This document shows, piece by piece, positions 19,487 through 28,659 of a stretch of DNA of 64,000 nt (the first letter of the stretch is position 1; the number at the start of each line of letters is the position of its first letter). Made by a program: the position numbers and the translations under genes. The notes under the pieces were generated by a model. It made no database searches and was not told the origin of the DNA. It saw only the letters and a list, made by a program, of their open reading frames with translations. The stretch is from Lichenicola sp964236105 (lineage in GTDB: Bacteria; Pseudomonadota; Alphaproteobacteria; Acetobacterales; Acetobacteraceae): positions 124,001 through 188,000 of the forward strand of contig CAXSBC010000004.1 in assembly GCA_964236105.1 (NCBI GenBank). Direction: 5' to 3'.

Positions 19487-20071
19487 TCAAGGAGCGGCGG
19501 CGGCAATCTTGCCGGACTGTCCGACAAGATCCTCGGTCAGGACGATCATGGCGAATTCTTCGGACAGGTCGCTGAGGGCGGCCAGGTGCACGTCGGTGGC
19601 CGGTCGCGTTTTTCCGTCGAGAGCGGCACGATCAAAAGCCGCCGTCGCATCGGCGACCACGTAGGCGGTGAAGCCGAGATTGCCGGCCATGCGCGCGGTG
19701 GTCGACACGCAGTGGTTCGTCGTCAATCCGACGATGACCACGGTATCGACGCCCCCGGACCTCAGATCCTCCTCGAGCGTGGTGCCGATGAAGCCGCTGT
19801 TGACCTCCTTCAGGTGGATCGGTTCGCCGGAGGCGGGCAGTGCCTCGGGCTTCGGCCGATGCCCCGCCGTTCCCGGAAAGAAGTGTCCCGTGGGGGAACG
19901 GGACGAATGGTGGATGTGCCGGATTGGCCGGCCGTCGCGGCGCCACGCGGCGATAAGACGAGCGACTTTGGTTTCGGCGTCCGGATTGTTGCGGAGGCCC
20001 CAGGACGGGTCCTGGAACCCGTGCTGCACGTCGATCACGAGCAGGGTGGCGTTTACCGGAAGCATGGACAA
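19487..20071 (-). CDS. Isochorismatase-fold cysteine hydrolase
   Basis: 194 residues. The catalytic triad of the family is visible: Asp14 in LLVIDVQHGF, Lys88 in HLKEVNSGF and Cys121 in GLTTNHCVSTTARMAG, with the cis-peptide GLTT ahead of it. Relatives hydrolyse isochorismate, nicotinamide, N-carbamoyl amines or other amides. The length is typical. It is divergent from a GlxA-type regulator, an arrangement often seen for cysteine hydrolases, so that regulator may control it. The start could instead be the second Met (20065). Confidence 0.88.
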   Translation of the reverse strand: MSMLPVNATLLVIDVQHGFQDPSWGLRNNPDAETKVARLIAAWRRDGRPIRHIHHSSRSPTGHFFPGTAGHRPKPEALPASGEPIHLKEVNSGFIGTTLEEDLRSGGVDTVVIVGLTTNHCVSTTARMAGNLGFTAYVVADATAAFDRAALDGKTRPATDVHLAALSDLSEEFAMIVLTEDLVGQSGKIAAAAP

Positions 20072-20190
20072 ATCCTACAGAGCGTTCGGGCAACTGATCT
20101 CGCCCAAGCGGCGTCTGGCGCAAAGAACGACGATCCCTCAAAAGACGCCATGGTCATTCGATCGGCTTCTTCCTGCATCCCGGATACCAG

Positions 20191-21177
20191 TTGCTGGACC
20201 TCGCCGGCCCACTGGACGCGTTCCAGGCCGCCAACGACGCCGCGGGCCGAACGCTCTATTGCACGGTCGTGCTGTCGCGGCTGGGCGGACTGGTCACCGG
20301 CGGCGCGGGCGTGGCGATTGCCACCTCGCCCGGAGAAGCGGGGTCCTACGGGACGCTGATGGTCATTGGCGGCGACGTCGCCCGGATACGCCGCCCGGAA
20401 GAGATCGCGGCGATCAGGCAACTCGCCATGGGCACGCCCCGACTGGTCAGCGTCTGCACCGGGGCATTCCTGCTCGCCGAGGCCGGCCTGCTGGATGGCA
20501 GACGCGCCACAACGCACTGGTCCTGCGTGCGCGACCTGCGGCAACGCTTCCCGGCCGTGACGGTCGAGGGGGATCGCATCTTCGTTGCCGACGGACCCGT
20601 ATGGACTTCCGCCGGGGTCACCGCCGGCATCGATCTGGCGCTGATCGAGACCGACCATGGCCGCGATCTCGTCCGATCCGTGGCCCGCGAACTCGTGGTC
20701 TACCACCGCCGCCCGGGCGGCCAGTCGCAGTTCTCCGCCATGTCGGAGTTGGAGCCCGCCTCCGACCGGATGCGGCTCGCGCTGGCGTTCGCGCGCGAGC
20801 ATCTGGCCGAACCGCTCACGGTCGAGCGGCTCGCCGACGCGGCGAGGCTGAGTCCCCGCCAGTTCGGACGTGCCTTCCACCGGGAAACCGGCGAAACGCC
20901 CGCCAAGGCCGTCGAGCGGCTCCGGGTGGAAGCGGCTCGACTACGCCTGCAGGATGGTGCCGAGCCCGTCGAGTTCATCGCGCGCGCCACCGGTTTCAAT
21001 GATCCGGAACGGATGCGGCGGGCGTTCGTGAAGCGTTACGGACAGCCTCCGCAGGCGGTGCGCCGGCTCGATCGGCTGCAATCCGCACGGTCTGAGTCCG
21101 ATGAAGGGACGGAATCTAGCGCCGCTTCCCGACCCGAAGCGGACAGTCCGCTGTCCACTTCGCGATGGCAGGCATGA
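20191..21177 (+). CDS. GlxA-family transcriptional regulator (DJ-1/PfpI plus AraC HTH), start uncertain
   Basis: The frame encodes a DJ-1/PfpI-like N-terminal domain (LDLAGPLDAFQAAN, then VSVCTGAFLLAEAGLLDGRR and ATTHW) and a C-terminal AraC double helix-turn-helix (RLADAARLSPRQFGRAFHRE, then ARATGFNDPERMRRAFVKRY). The only standard start in this frame is TTG at 20191, which would cut off the first beta strand. The homologous sequence IGFFLHPGYQL begins at 20161 with no ATG, GTG or TTG ahead of it in frame. An ATG at 20150 is one base out of frame. So either a non-standard start or a small indel near 20150-20160 is involved. The C-terminal ~25 residues are Ser/Glu-rich. It probably regulates the divergent cysteine hydrolase. 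Confidence 0.8.
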   Translation: MLDLAGPLDAFQAANDAAGRTLYCTVVLSRLGGLVTGGAGVAIATSPGEAGSYGTLMVIGGDVARIRRPEEIAAIRQLAMGTPRLVSVCTGAFLLAEAGLLDGRRATTHWSCVRDLRQRFPAVTVEGDRIFVADGPVWTSAGVTAGIDLALIETDHGRDLVRSVARELVVYHRRPGGQSQFSAMSELEPASDRMRLALAFAREHLAEPLTVERLADAARLSPRQFGRAFHRETGETPAKAVERLRVEAARLRLQDGAEPVEFIARATGFNDPERMRRAFVKRYGQPPQAVRRLDRLQSARSESDEGTESSAASRPEADSPLSTSRWQA

Positions 21178-21253
21178 TCGAGCTCGCGCCCCTGTGCTTA
21201 CCGTTCGATCGGCGCCGGTATGGGTGATACTAATGCCATCCGCTATTCGCAGC

Positions 21254-21510
21254 CTACGGCCCAAAAAGACCATCCTCAGCCAGCGACCTCGCGGATAGAA
21301 GGGCCCCCGCGATCTGTCCCAACCATTCGCTGGCGCCGCGGATCCGTCGTCGGAGCGCCACGTTCGAGAGGTGGGCGACACCGCTGATGCCAGCCCAGGC
21401 CGCAGCTGAACGGAGGCTGAGGCCGCCCGGACGACGGGCCAGCGCCAATCGAAGGAGGGTCGCCGCGTCCCCGAGATCGTGGGACTTCGACGGCGCGGAT
21501 CGTCTGCTCG
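21254..21510 (-). pseudogene. Remnant of an IS4-type transposase (N-terminal part)
   Basis: The minus strand reads SKSHDLGDAATLLRLALARR, PGGLSLRSAAAWAGISGVAH and LSNVALRRRIRGASEWLGQI, followed by AGALLSARS and a stop. This matches the N-terminal region of IS4-type transposases in alphaproteobacteria, where a Ser-Asp-Val-Ala-Leu motif is followed by Arg-Leu-Arg and Trp-Leu. The DDE catalytic core is missing. It marks an old insertion between the regulator and the acylase gene. No inverted repeats could be assigned. Confidence 0.6.
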
Positions 21511-21602
21511 ACCGGCGAGGCGATCATGGCATCCGGTGCAACCCATTATCAGGTTGCGCGTGACGCCTGAGGTCGGCTTGATACATCGTGCGGTCGGGGG
21601 CG

Positions 21603-23789
21603 ATGAATTTGCGGACGCTTGCTATCACGCTGGTCATGATCGGCTGTGTCGCGTCAACGCCGATCTTCGGGGCGACCACCGACCTGCTCCGAATGAAGCG
21701 TACCGCTGCGCACGTCACGATCACACGAGACGATTGGGGCATCGCGCACGTGCATGGCGTGACCGACGCGCAAGCCGTGTTCGGCACGGCCTATGCACAG
21801 GCCGAGGACGACTTCAACCGCGTCGAGATGAACTACCTGACCGCGCTGGGCCGCCTCAGCGAGGCGGAAGGCGGCAGGACCCTGGCACAGGATCTTCGGG
21901 CGAGACTGTATGTCGATCCGTCAGACCTTCGCGCGAGGTATGCGCAGAGTCCGGGCTGGCTCAGGGGCCTGATGGACGGGTGGGCGGACGGCCTGAACTA
22001 CTATCTGGCGACGCACGGCACGATCACCCCGAAGGTCATCAGGCGGTTCGAGCCGTGGATGGCTCTGGCCTTCACCGAAGGAAGCATCGGCGGCGACATC
22101 GAGCGGATTCCGCTTCCCGGTCTCGCAGCGTTCTACGGCGTGCCGGATGCCGCTCGGCTCGACGACCAGGATGCACCCGATACCCATGGACCGACGGGAT
22201 CCAACGGCATTGCCATCGCGCCGTCCAACACCAGAGACCGCCACGCCCTGCTGCTGATCAACCCGCACACCTCCTTCTACTTCCGTTCCGAGCTGCAGAT
22301 GACAAGCGACGCCGGGCTAAACGCCTACGGCGCCGTGACCTGGGGCCAGTTCTTCATCTATCAGGGCTTCAACGAGCGGGTGGGATGGATGCACACCTCC
22401 AGCCACTCCGATGCCGTGGACCAGTTCCTGGAGACCGTCGTCCGGAAGAACGGCCAGCTGGTCTGCCGCTATGGGAACGCCGTGCGGCCGGTGACGGCAT
22501 CGGCCGTCACGCTCTCGTATCGCAAGGGCAATGGCAGCCTCGCAGAGAAGACATTCAGGATCTACAAGACCGGACACGGTCCGATCGTCGGGACGGCGGC
22601 CGATGGACGCTGGATAGCTGAGTCGATGATGTTCAAGCCGGTACCGGCGCTGGAGCAATCCTATCAGTTGACGAAGGCTCACGATTATCGTGCCTACCTC
22701 AAGGTGATGGAGCTGAAGGCCAACACCTCCAACAACACGGTCTATGCCGATGCGGATGGCAACATCGCCTATCTTCATCCGCAGTTCATTCCACGCCGGA
22801 GCACCCGCTTCGACTACAGCCGTCCAGTGGACGGGGCCGATCCGCAAACCGATTGGCAGGGCCTCCATGCTCTGGATGAAGCCCCGCATCTGCTCAACCC
22901 GGGCACCGGCTGGATCCAGAACACCAACAACTGGCCCTACTCGGCGTCAGGACCCGCAAGCCCCAGGCAGGCTGATTTTCCACGCTACATGGACGACTAC
23001 GGCGAGAACGTCCGCGGTCTTCACGCCATCGCGCTGTTGCAGGGCAGGACCGATTTCACGCTGGAGACGCTGGTTGCAGCCGCCTACGACACCGGCCAGC
23101 CCGGCTTCGACATCCTGATCCCGCATCTGCTTGAGGCCTATGATCGCACGGTGTCGAGTGACCCGCTCAAAGGCCGTCTTGCCGACCAGATCGCGCTGCT
23201 CCGGGGCTGGAACCGGCGCTGGTCGGCGAACTCGGTCCCGACGACCCTGGCGGTGTACTGGGGAGAAGCCCTGTGGCAGGAAGCCGGCCAGAAACCGCAC
23301 GGCAACAGCCTGTCCGACTATGACGCGGTGCTGGCCCATACCACGCCGTCACAGAGGCTGACGGCGCTTGCGACCGCCTCCGACCGGCTTGCGCGGGATT
23401 TCGGCACCTGGCGCATGCCCTGGGGGCAGGTCAACCGGTTCCAGCGGCTGAGCGATGGGCTGGACCCGCAGTTTTCCGACGCCCATGCCAGCCTCCCGGT
23501 GGGTTTCACCTCGGCGCAATGGGGCTCGCTCGCCTCGATCAGCGGACCGCAGGTTGCTGGCGTCAAGCGACGCTACGGCGACGAGGGCAACAGCTTCGTG
23601 GCGGCAGTCGAGTTCGGCCGCAGGGTGCGCGCGGTGGCGGTCACCGCTGGCGGCGAAAGCGGCGATCCGGCCTCGCCGCATTTCGACGACCAGGCGCTCC
23701 GCTACGCCAACGGCGCCCTGCGCGAGGTCTACTTCTATCCGGATCAACTGGTCGGTCATAGCTCGCGAAGCTACCATCCAGGCGAATAG
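21603..23789 (+). CDS. Secreted penicillin-acylase-family (S45, Ntn) hydrolase
   Basis: 728 residues from the ATG at 21603 (GGGGG just ahead); a GTG at 21588 is in frame too. A signal peptide (MNLRTLAITLVMIGCVASTP) sends it to the periplasm. The alpha-chain region has VTITRDDWGIAHVHGVTDAQ and FGTAYAQAEDDFNR, typical of the S45 family. The beta-chain nucleophile is probably the Ser in GPTGSNGIAIAPS, where self-cleavage between Gly and Ser would free the N-terminal Ser. INPHTSFYFRSELQMTSDAG and the C-terminal GGESGDPASPHFDDQ are also family blocks. Members cleave N-acyl bonds of beta-lactams, acyl-homoserine lactones or lipopeptides; which one applies here cannot be told. An aspartyl-protease-like lipoprotein follows 179 bases downstream. 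Confidence 0.87.
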   Translation: MNLRTLAITLVMIGCVASTPIFGATTDLLRMKRTAAHVTITRDDWGIAHVHGVTDAQAVFGTAYAQAEDDFNRVEMNYLTALGRLSEAEGGRTLAQDLRARLYVDPSDLRARYAQSPGWLRGLMDGWADGLNYYLATHGTITPKVIRRFEPWMALAFTEGSIGGDIERIPLPGLAAFYGVPDAARLDDQDAPDTHGPTGSNGIAIAPSNTRDRHALLLINPHTSFYFRSELQMTSDAGLNAYGAVTWGQFFIYQGFNERVGWMHTSSHSDAVDQFLETVVRKNGQLVCRYGNAVRPVTASAVTLSYRKGNGSLAEKTFRIYKTGHGPIVGTAADGRWIAESMMFKPVPALEQSYQLTKAHDYRAYLKVMELKANTSNNTVYADADGNIAYLHPQFIPRRSTRFDYSRPVDGADPQTDWQGLHALDEAPHLLNPGTGWIQNTNNWPYSASGPASPRQADFPRYMDDYGENVRGLHAIALLQGRTDFTLETLVAAAYDTGQPGFDILIPHLLEAYDRTVSSDPLKGRLADQIALLRGWNRRWSANSVPTTLAVYWGEALWQEAGQKPHGNSLSDYDAVLAHTTPSQRLTALATASDRLARDFGTWRMPWGQVNRFQRLSDGLDPQFSDAHASLPVGFTSAQWGSLASISGPQVAGVKRRYGDEGNSFVAAVEFGRRVRAVAVTAGGESGDPASPHFDDQALRYANGALREVYFYPDQLVGHSSRSYHPGE

Positions 23790-23968
23790 GCAGCCCGGTC
23801 ATCCAGCTCGTCGTCCTGCACCCCGCCAGGCCGGGTTGCGGCAGAGCTGCGTCCTCGACGTCCGGGCCGAGCTGTTCACCATTCTTCAGGACGTTGCGCA
23901 AACAGCGTTGCAAGCTCAACATAAAGCAAATACGGCTTCTTCCGGAACATCGCCATTCGGTGTCGACC

Positions 23969-24970
23969 ATGCCAGTCTTTGTTCGGCTTTGTATCGCGTC
24001 AATGCTGATGCTTTCGTCCTGCGCCGACTCCCCGTCCGCCAATCCTGCTGATCTGACCAGGTCGGACGCCAGGCAGGGGCAAGGCGGCGCAGCCCGATGC
24101 ATCCCGACCTCGGCTTCACTGCCGCTGCTCGGCATGCCCGGTGATAGTCCGATCCTTCCCGTGCAGGTGCGTGGCCAGAACGCGGCGATGTTCTTCTCGC
24201 CCGGCTTCGTCCCGTTGCTGTTTCGCGACAATGGCCCGGTGTCGTTTCCGAAGTTCCAGCGTCTGGATCTAGGCCTGCAGGACGGTGAGACGGTATCGGT
24301 TTCGGCATCTGTCGCGTGGGACCTCTCCTTCGGTGCCCTCGGCTCTGCGGATCGAGCCGGCTACCTGTTGCCCGAGCCCGATGACCGCACCACGAACGGG
24401 CGGCCGATCGTCGGGATGCTGGGGCGCAACATCCTGCCCAGAGGTGCCGTTATCGATCTCGATATTCCGGCTCGCCGGCTCGGCATCTCCGTTGTTCAGC
24501 CAGCCTGCCGGGACATCTCATACACGCCTTCCGTGCGCCCGCTCGACATGCAGCAGAGGGTGTTGATCGTGCCGGTGCAGATCAACGGACTACCGGTGCA
24601 GGCCCTTCTGGAACCTGATCTTCCGATCAGCATCCTTCCGGCGGAACTCGCGAACAGGGTCGGGATCAAGGATGCCGATCTTGCAAAGGACTCCACGGTC
24701 ATCACGAAGTTCGGAAAACGCGTCCTGGGACGACGCCATTACGTGAAGACACTGGATGTGGGCGATACGCGGCTGCAGCACTTCGCCTTCGACATAGAGG
24801 GTGAGGTCAAATACGTCATGCTCGGCCTCAATTTCTTCGAATTGGGACAGGCGACATTCGACTTTGCGAACTGGAGGTTCTTTTTCCGGCAGACGACCGA
24901 CATCCTGCCGCCTCCGACCGATGTGCATTTCAACCAGACGAAGCTGCCCCATGTCAGTGTCGAACAATAG
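23969..24970 (+). CDS. Putative lipoprotein with retropepsin-like (aspartyl protease) fold
   Basis: 333 residues from the ATG at 23969; an upstream TTG (23894) is in frame but would hide the signal. MPVFVRLCIASMLMLSSCAD is a lipoprotein signal ending in a lipobox Cys. The mature part looks like two repeats of a retropepsin-type half: FSPGFVPLLFRD ... GMLGRNILPRGAVIDLDIPA, and LLEPDLPISILPAELANRVG ... MLGLNFFELGQATFDFANW. In active members the motif would be D-T/S-G. Here it is S-P-G in the first half and D-L-P in the second, so proteolytic activity is doubtful. Family assignment is by pattern only. Confidence 0.65.
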   Translation: MPVFVRLCIASMLMLSSCADSPSANPADLTRSDARQGQGGAARCIPTSASLPLLGMPGDSPILPVQVRGQNAAMFFSPGFVPLLFRDNGPVSFPKFQRLDLGLQDGETVSVSASVAWDLSFGALGSADRAGYLLPEPDDRTTNGRPIVGMLGRNILPRGAVIDLDIPARRLGISVVQPACRDISYTPSVRPLDMQQRVLIVPVQINGLPVQALLEPDLPISILPAELANRVGIKDADLAKDSTVITKFGKRVLGRRHYVKTLDVGDTRLQHFAFDIEGEVKYVMLGLNFFELGQATFDFANWRFFFRQTTDILPPPTDVHFNQTKLPHVSVEQ

Positions 24971-25109
24971 GCCCGTCTCAGGTCTCGGTGGGCATCACCC
25001 AACCAAGCGGCGGCATTGCTTACGATATCGAGCCGGATGCTGGCCGCGCGATACGCTGCCGGCAGGAATGATCCGCCGATGTCGGCGCACATCATGGCAG
25101 GCGGACCGC

Positions 25110-25943
25110 TCAGCGCCTTGGATCGGACAGATGGCGCAACCCTTCGCCAAGCCGGTCGAAGCCGAGCACCGCCAGGGCGATGGCAAGACCCGGAAACAGC
25201 GATGGCCAGAGGTCGGCGCCGAGATAGTTGCGGCCGTCGCTCATCATCGCCCCCCATTCCGGCGACGGCGGCTGTGCGCCGAGACCCAGGAACGACAGGC
25301 TCGCCGCGGTCAGCACCACCGTGCCGGCACTCAGCGTCGACTGCACCAGCAACGGTGCGAGCGCGTTGCGCAGCACATGGTACAGCAGCACATGCGCGGT
25401 TCCGGCGCCAAAGGTGATCGACGCCTCCACATAGGCCCGGTGCCGCAGCTCGAGCGCCAGGTTGCGGCTGAGCCGGACATAGATCGGCACCGAGAACAGC
25501 GCGATCGCCAGCATGGTGTCGAACAGCCCATCGCCGAGCACGCTGACCACCAGGATGGCCAGGATGATGCCGGGAAACGCGAACAGCACGTCGGTCGCCG
25601 CCATGACCGCCGTGTCGAGCCTGCCGCCCCTGAAGCCGCACAGCAGGCCGGCCGGCACTGCGACCAGCAGGGCAAGGCCGATGCTGACCACCACCTCCAG
25701 CAACGACAGGCGAGCACCGGCGGCCACCCGGGCCAGGATGTCGCGCCCGAACGCATCGGTCCCGAACGGGTGCAGGGCCGACGGGTCCGCCAGCACGTGC
25801 CGCAGATCCTGCCGCAGCGGATCGGCCGGCAGCAGCGCGGTGGGCAAGGCCGCCACCAGCACCAGCACCCCGACAAGCAGGGCGCCCACCGCCAGCGACG
25901 GGCTGTCCCGGATCGCGCGCCGGAGCTGTCGCATCTGTTGCAT
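25110..25943 (-). CDS. Peptide/nickel-type ABC transporter permease (DppC-like)
   Basis: 277 residues from the ATG at 25943. An N-terminal helix (DppC-type OppC_N region) is followed by HPFGTDAFGRDILARVAAGAR, a hallmark of DppC/OppC subunits. The cytoplasmic EAA loop that docks the ATPase reads YVEASITFGAGTAHVLLYHV, then LRNALAPLLV. SLSFLGLGAQPPSPEWGAMM closes the family signature. Six helices are expected. It lies 8 bases after the DppB-like gene. No intact ATPase gene is in this cluster. Confidence 0.9.
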   Translation of the reverse strand: MQQMRQLRRAIRDSPSLAVGALLVGVLVLVAALPTALLPADPLRQDLRHVLADPSALHPFGTDAFGRDILARVAAGARLSLLEVVVSIGLALLVAVPAGLLCGFRGGRLDTAVMAATDVLFAFPGIILAILVVSVLGDGLFDTMLAIALFSVPIYVRLSRNLALELRHRAYVEASITFGAGTAHVLLYHVLRNALAPLLVQSTLSAGTVVLTAASLSFLGLGAQPPSPEWGAMMSDGRNYLGADLWPSLFPGLAIALAVLGFDRLGEGLRHLSDPRR

Positions 25944-25951
25944 GCCCGTTC

Positions 25952-26875
25952 TCAGCCGATCCGGATCCGCGGGTTGAGCAGGGCGATCAGCAGGTCCGCG
26001 AGCAGGTTCGTCAGGCTCACCACCAGCACCGCCAGCAGCACCATGCCCTGGATCACCGGATAATCGCGGTAGCGCACCGCATCGATCAGCAGCCGCCCGA
26101 CGCCCGGCCAGTCGAACACGGTCTCGGTCACCACGGCACCGCCGATCACGCTGCCAAGGTTGAGGGCCATCACCGTCACGATCGGCACCATCGCGTTGCG
26201 CAGCCCGTGACGCAGCCAGATCGCCGGCTCCGGCAGACCCTTGGCCCGTGCGGTGCGGATATAGTCCTGCGACAGCACCTCGATCATGGCGGCCCGCGTC
26301 ATGCGCAGCACCAGCACGCCGGGTGCGACCGCCAGCACGGCGGCCGGCAGCACGTAGTGCGGCCACGACCCGGCGCCCAGCAGCGGCAGCCAGCGCAGAC
26401 GCACCGCGAACAGCTCCATCGCCATCAGCGCCAGCCAGAAGCTGGCGACCGACGCGCCGAGGGCGGAGACGGCCATCAGTCCCCGATCGACCCAGCCGCC
26501 CCGCCCGACCGCTGCCAGCAGGCCGAGCGGCAGCCCGAGCAGCAGCGCCAGCGCGTAGGCGAGCCCGGCCAGCCGCAGCGTGTTGGGCAGACGCACGCCG
26601 ATCTCGCGCACCACCGGCGCGCCGGATTCGAGCGAGACACCAAGATCGAGATGCGCCGCACGCACCAGGAAGGCGGCGTATTGCGCCACCAGCGGCCGGT
26701 CCAGCCCGAGACGGCCGCGCATCGCCGCCACCGTCTCCGCCGTCGCCTGCGGTCCGGCCATCAGCCGCGCCGGGTCGCCCGGCATCAGCCGCAGGGCGCC
26801 GAACACCAGCAGGGACACCGCCAGCAGCAGCGGCGGCAGCGTGGCGCAGCGCCTCAGGACCGCGGCAGCCATCAT
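25952..26875 (-). CDS. Peptide/nickel-type ABC transporter permease (DppB-like)
   Basis: 307 residues. The start at 26875 overlaps the binding-protein gene's stop by 4 bases (ATGA). The N terminus (FGALRLMPGDPARLMAGPQA) with GLDRPLVAQYAAFL is typical of DppB/OppB. The EAA loop is DYIRTARAKGLPEPAIWLRH, then GLRNAMVPIV; ETVFDWPGVGRLLIDAVRYR and DYPVIQGMVLL follow. It would form the heterodimeric membrane channel with the DppC-like subunit. The upstream part of the longer open frame (to 27847) is a shadow of the binding-protein gene. Confidence 0.9.
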   Translation of the reverse strand: MMAAAVLRRCATLPPLLLAVSLLVFGALRLMPGDPARLMAGPQATAETVAAMRGRLGLDRPLVAQYAAFLVRAAHLDLGVSLESGAPVVREIGVRLPNTLRLAGLAYALALLLGLPLGLLAAVGRGGWVDRGLMAVSALGASVASFWLALMAMELFAVRLRWLPLLGAGSWPHYVLPAAVLAVAPGVLVLRMTRAAMIEVLSQDYIRTARAKGLPEPAIWLRHGLRNAMVPIVTVMALNLGSVIGGAVVTETVFDWPGVGRLLIDAVRYRDYPVIQGMVLLAVLVVSLTNLLADLLIALLNPRIRIG

Positions 26876-28428
26876 TCCGCCGCCAGCCGTACCCGATCGA
26901 GATGCAGCTCCCCGCCGGGCATCAGCACGATCCCGGACACCTGCCGCCGTCGCCCGAGCAGGTCGGCCCGCGTGTAGAGCAGGATGTCCGGCATCTCGGC
27001 GACGAGGCGGTCCTGCACCGCGCCGTAGCGCATCCCGCGCGCCGCGGGCGCCAGCGTCGCCGCCGCCTCCGCGATCTCGCGATCCAACACGGGATCGACG
27101 AAGAAGCCGAGATTGGCGCCGTGCGGAGCAGCACTCCCGCTCGCGAACAGCGCGTCGAGCTCGACATCCGGCAGGAACGGCGACGCCCACGACGTGATGA
27201 CCGCGCCGAGCCGGCTGTCGGCCTTGGCCTGCGGACCGGCAAACGCCGCCTCGGCCCAGACCCCGCTTTCCAGCCGCCTGATCTGCAGCCTCACGCCGAG
27301 CTCGGCCCACATCGCCTGCAGCGCCTCGGCGATCGGCTCCTCCGGCTCCTGCACGGCGACCGACAGCGCGAAGCCGTGCGGCACGCCAGCCTGCGACAGC
27401 AGCGCACGGGCGGCGGCCGGGTCGAAGGCGAGGCTTGTCCGGGCGGTGCCGCATCCTGCCAGAGCCGGTGGCAGCGGCGAGCAGGCAGGCGTACCGAAGC
27501 CGTGCAGCAGGGCCGCCACCAGCCCGTCCCGGTCGGTGGCGAGGCTCAGCGCCCGGCGCACCCGCGCATCGTCCAGCGGCGGCAGGCGCGTGTTCAGCGC
27601 CACGACATACACCGCTGCTCCCTCGTTCCGATCGATGCGCAGCGCCGGGTCCTCGAGCGCCAGCCGGCCGAACAGCGGCGCGAACGGCACCGCGGCCTGC
27701 ACGTCGCCGCTGCGCAGCGCCATGTTCATCACCGACGCCTCCGACGACCAGGTCCAGCGCAGCCTGTCCGGCCGCCCCGCCGGCGCCTGGCTGGCGCCCC
27801 ACCAGCCGGGATCGCGCGCCTCGACCACGTCCTCGCCGGCATCCCAACGCACGAAGCGGTAGGGTCCGGTGCCGTCGGCATGACGGCCCAGCGTCCCCGC
27901 GCGATCGGCCGTCGGCGAGACGATCTCCGCCTGCGGGGCTGCGAGCAGCGGCAGCAGGAACGCATACGGACGACGCAGATGGATCAGCAGCGCATCCCCG
28001 TCCGCCGCCACGCGCGCGATCACGGCACGGAACCGGCCAGCACCGGCCAGGCCACGCGTCGGCGACAGCAGACGCTGGAACGACGCTGCGGCCGCCTGCG
28101 CGTCGAACGGCGTGCCGTCGTGGAAGCGGACGCCCGGGCGCAGCGCGAACCGCCAGTCCAGCCCGTCTGCGCTCCCGGTCCAGCCGGTGGCGAGCAGCGG
28201 CGAGATCCGCCCGTCCGGATCCATCTCCACCAGCCCTTCATAGACCGGGTCCAGCACCGAGGCGGTGAAGGTGGCGGTATGGTCGGCCGGATCCATGCTG
28301 CGCGGCGGCTCGGACTGCATGATGGTCAAGGTCGCCGCAGCAACCGGGGCGGGCGCCAGACCGAGCCCGACAAGGATCGCCGCGATGGCCCTGCGCCCGG
28401 ATCGAGGCCTCCACGCCCGCAGCGTCAT
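26872..28428 (-). CDS. Periplasmic peptide-type ABC substrate-binding protein (SBP family 5)
   Basis: 518 residues with a signal peptide (RRAIAAILVGLGLAPAPVAA). The mature chain has the SBP_bac_5 pattern: SEPPRSMDPADHTATFTASV, YEGLVEMDPDGRISPLLATG, FALRPGVRFHDGTPFDAQAA, and VRRALSLATDRDGLVAALLH in the second lobe. Such proteins capture di- or oligopeptides, nickel complexes or glycosides and pass them to the DppBC channel. The ligand is unknown. The divergent neighbour is an M81 peptidase, so a peptide or small-cyclic-peptide substrate is a fair guess. Confidence 0.9.
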   Translation of the reverse strand: MTLRAWRPRSGRRAIAAILVGLGLAPAPVAAATLTIMQSEPPRSMDPADHTATFTASVLDPVYEGLVEMDPDGRISPLLATGWTGSADGLDWRFALRPGVRFHDGTPFDAQAAAASFQRLLSPTRGLAGAGRFRAVIARVAADGDALLIHLRRPYAFLLPLLAAPQAEIVSPTADRAGTLGRHADGTGPYRFVRWDAGEDVVEARDPGWWGASQAPAGRPDRLRWTWSSEASVMNMALRSGDVQAAVPFAPLFGRLALEDPALRIDRNEGAAVYVVALNTRLPPLDDARVRRALSLATDRDGLVAALLHGFGTPACSPLPPALAGCGTARTSLAFDPAAARALLSQAGVPHGFALSVAVQEPEEPIAEALQAMWAELGVRLQIRRLESGVWAEAAFAGPQAKADSRLGAVITSWASPFLPDVELDALFASGSAAPHGANLGFFVDPVLDREIAEAAATLAPAARGMRYGAVQDRLVAEMPDILLYTRADLLGRRRQVSGIVLMPGGELHLDRVRLAAE

Positions 28429-28659
28429 GACGCCATCCCCGCCCGCACCCGGATCATGGTCGAAGGGCAGCTCATTGACGTCAAGCTGGTTCGTGTCGTG
28501 AATGAAGGAGATGGCCCTGCCGGTGCGGCATCAGCGCCCGCGCTGCCGTCACCCAGACCGCGCCCACGGCATGGGCCAAGGGTGCCGCCGTGTCGCGGCG
28601 TAACGGCTCCTCCGCGGTCCTGACGCGGTCCCACCACGACACCTCTCCGGGAGAACGGC

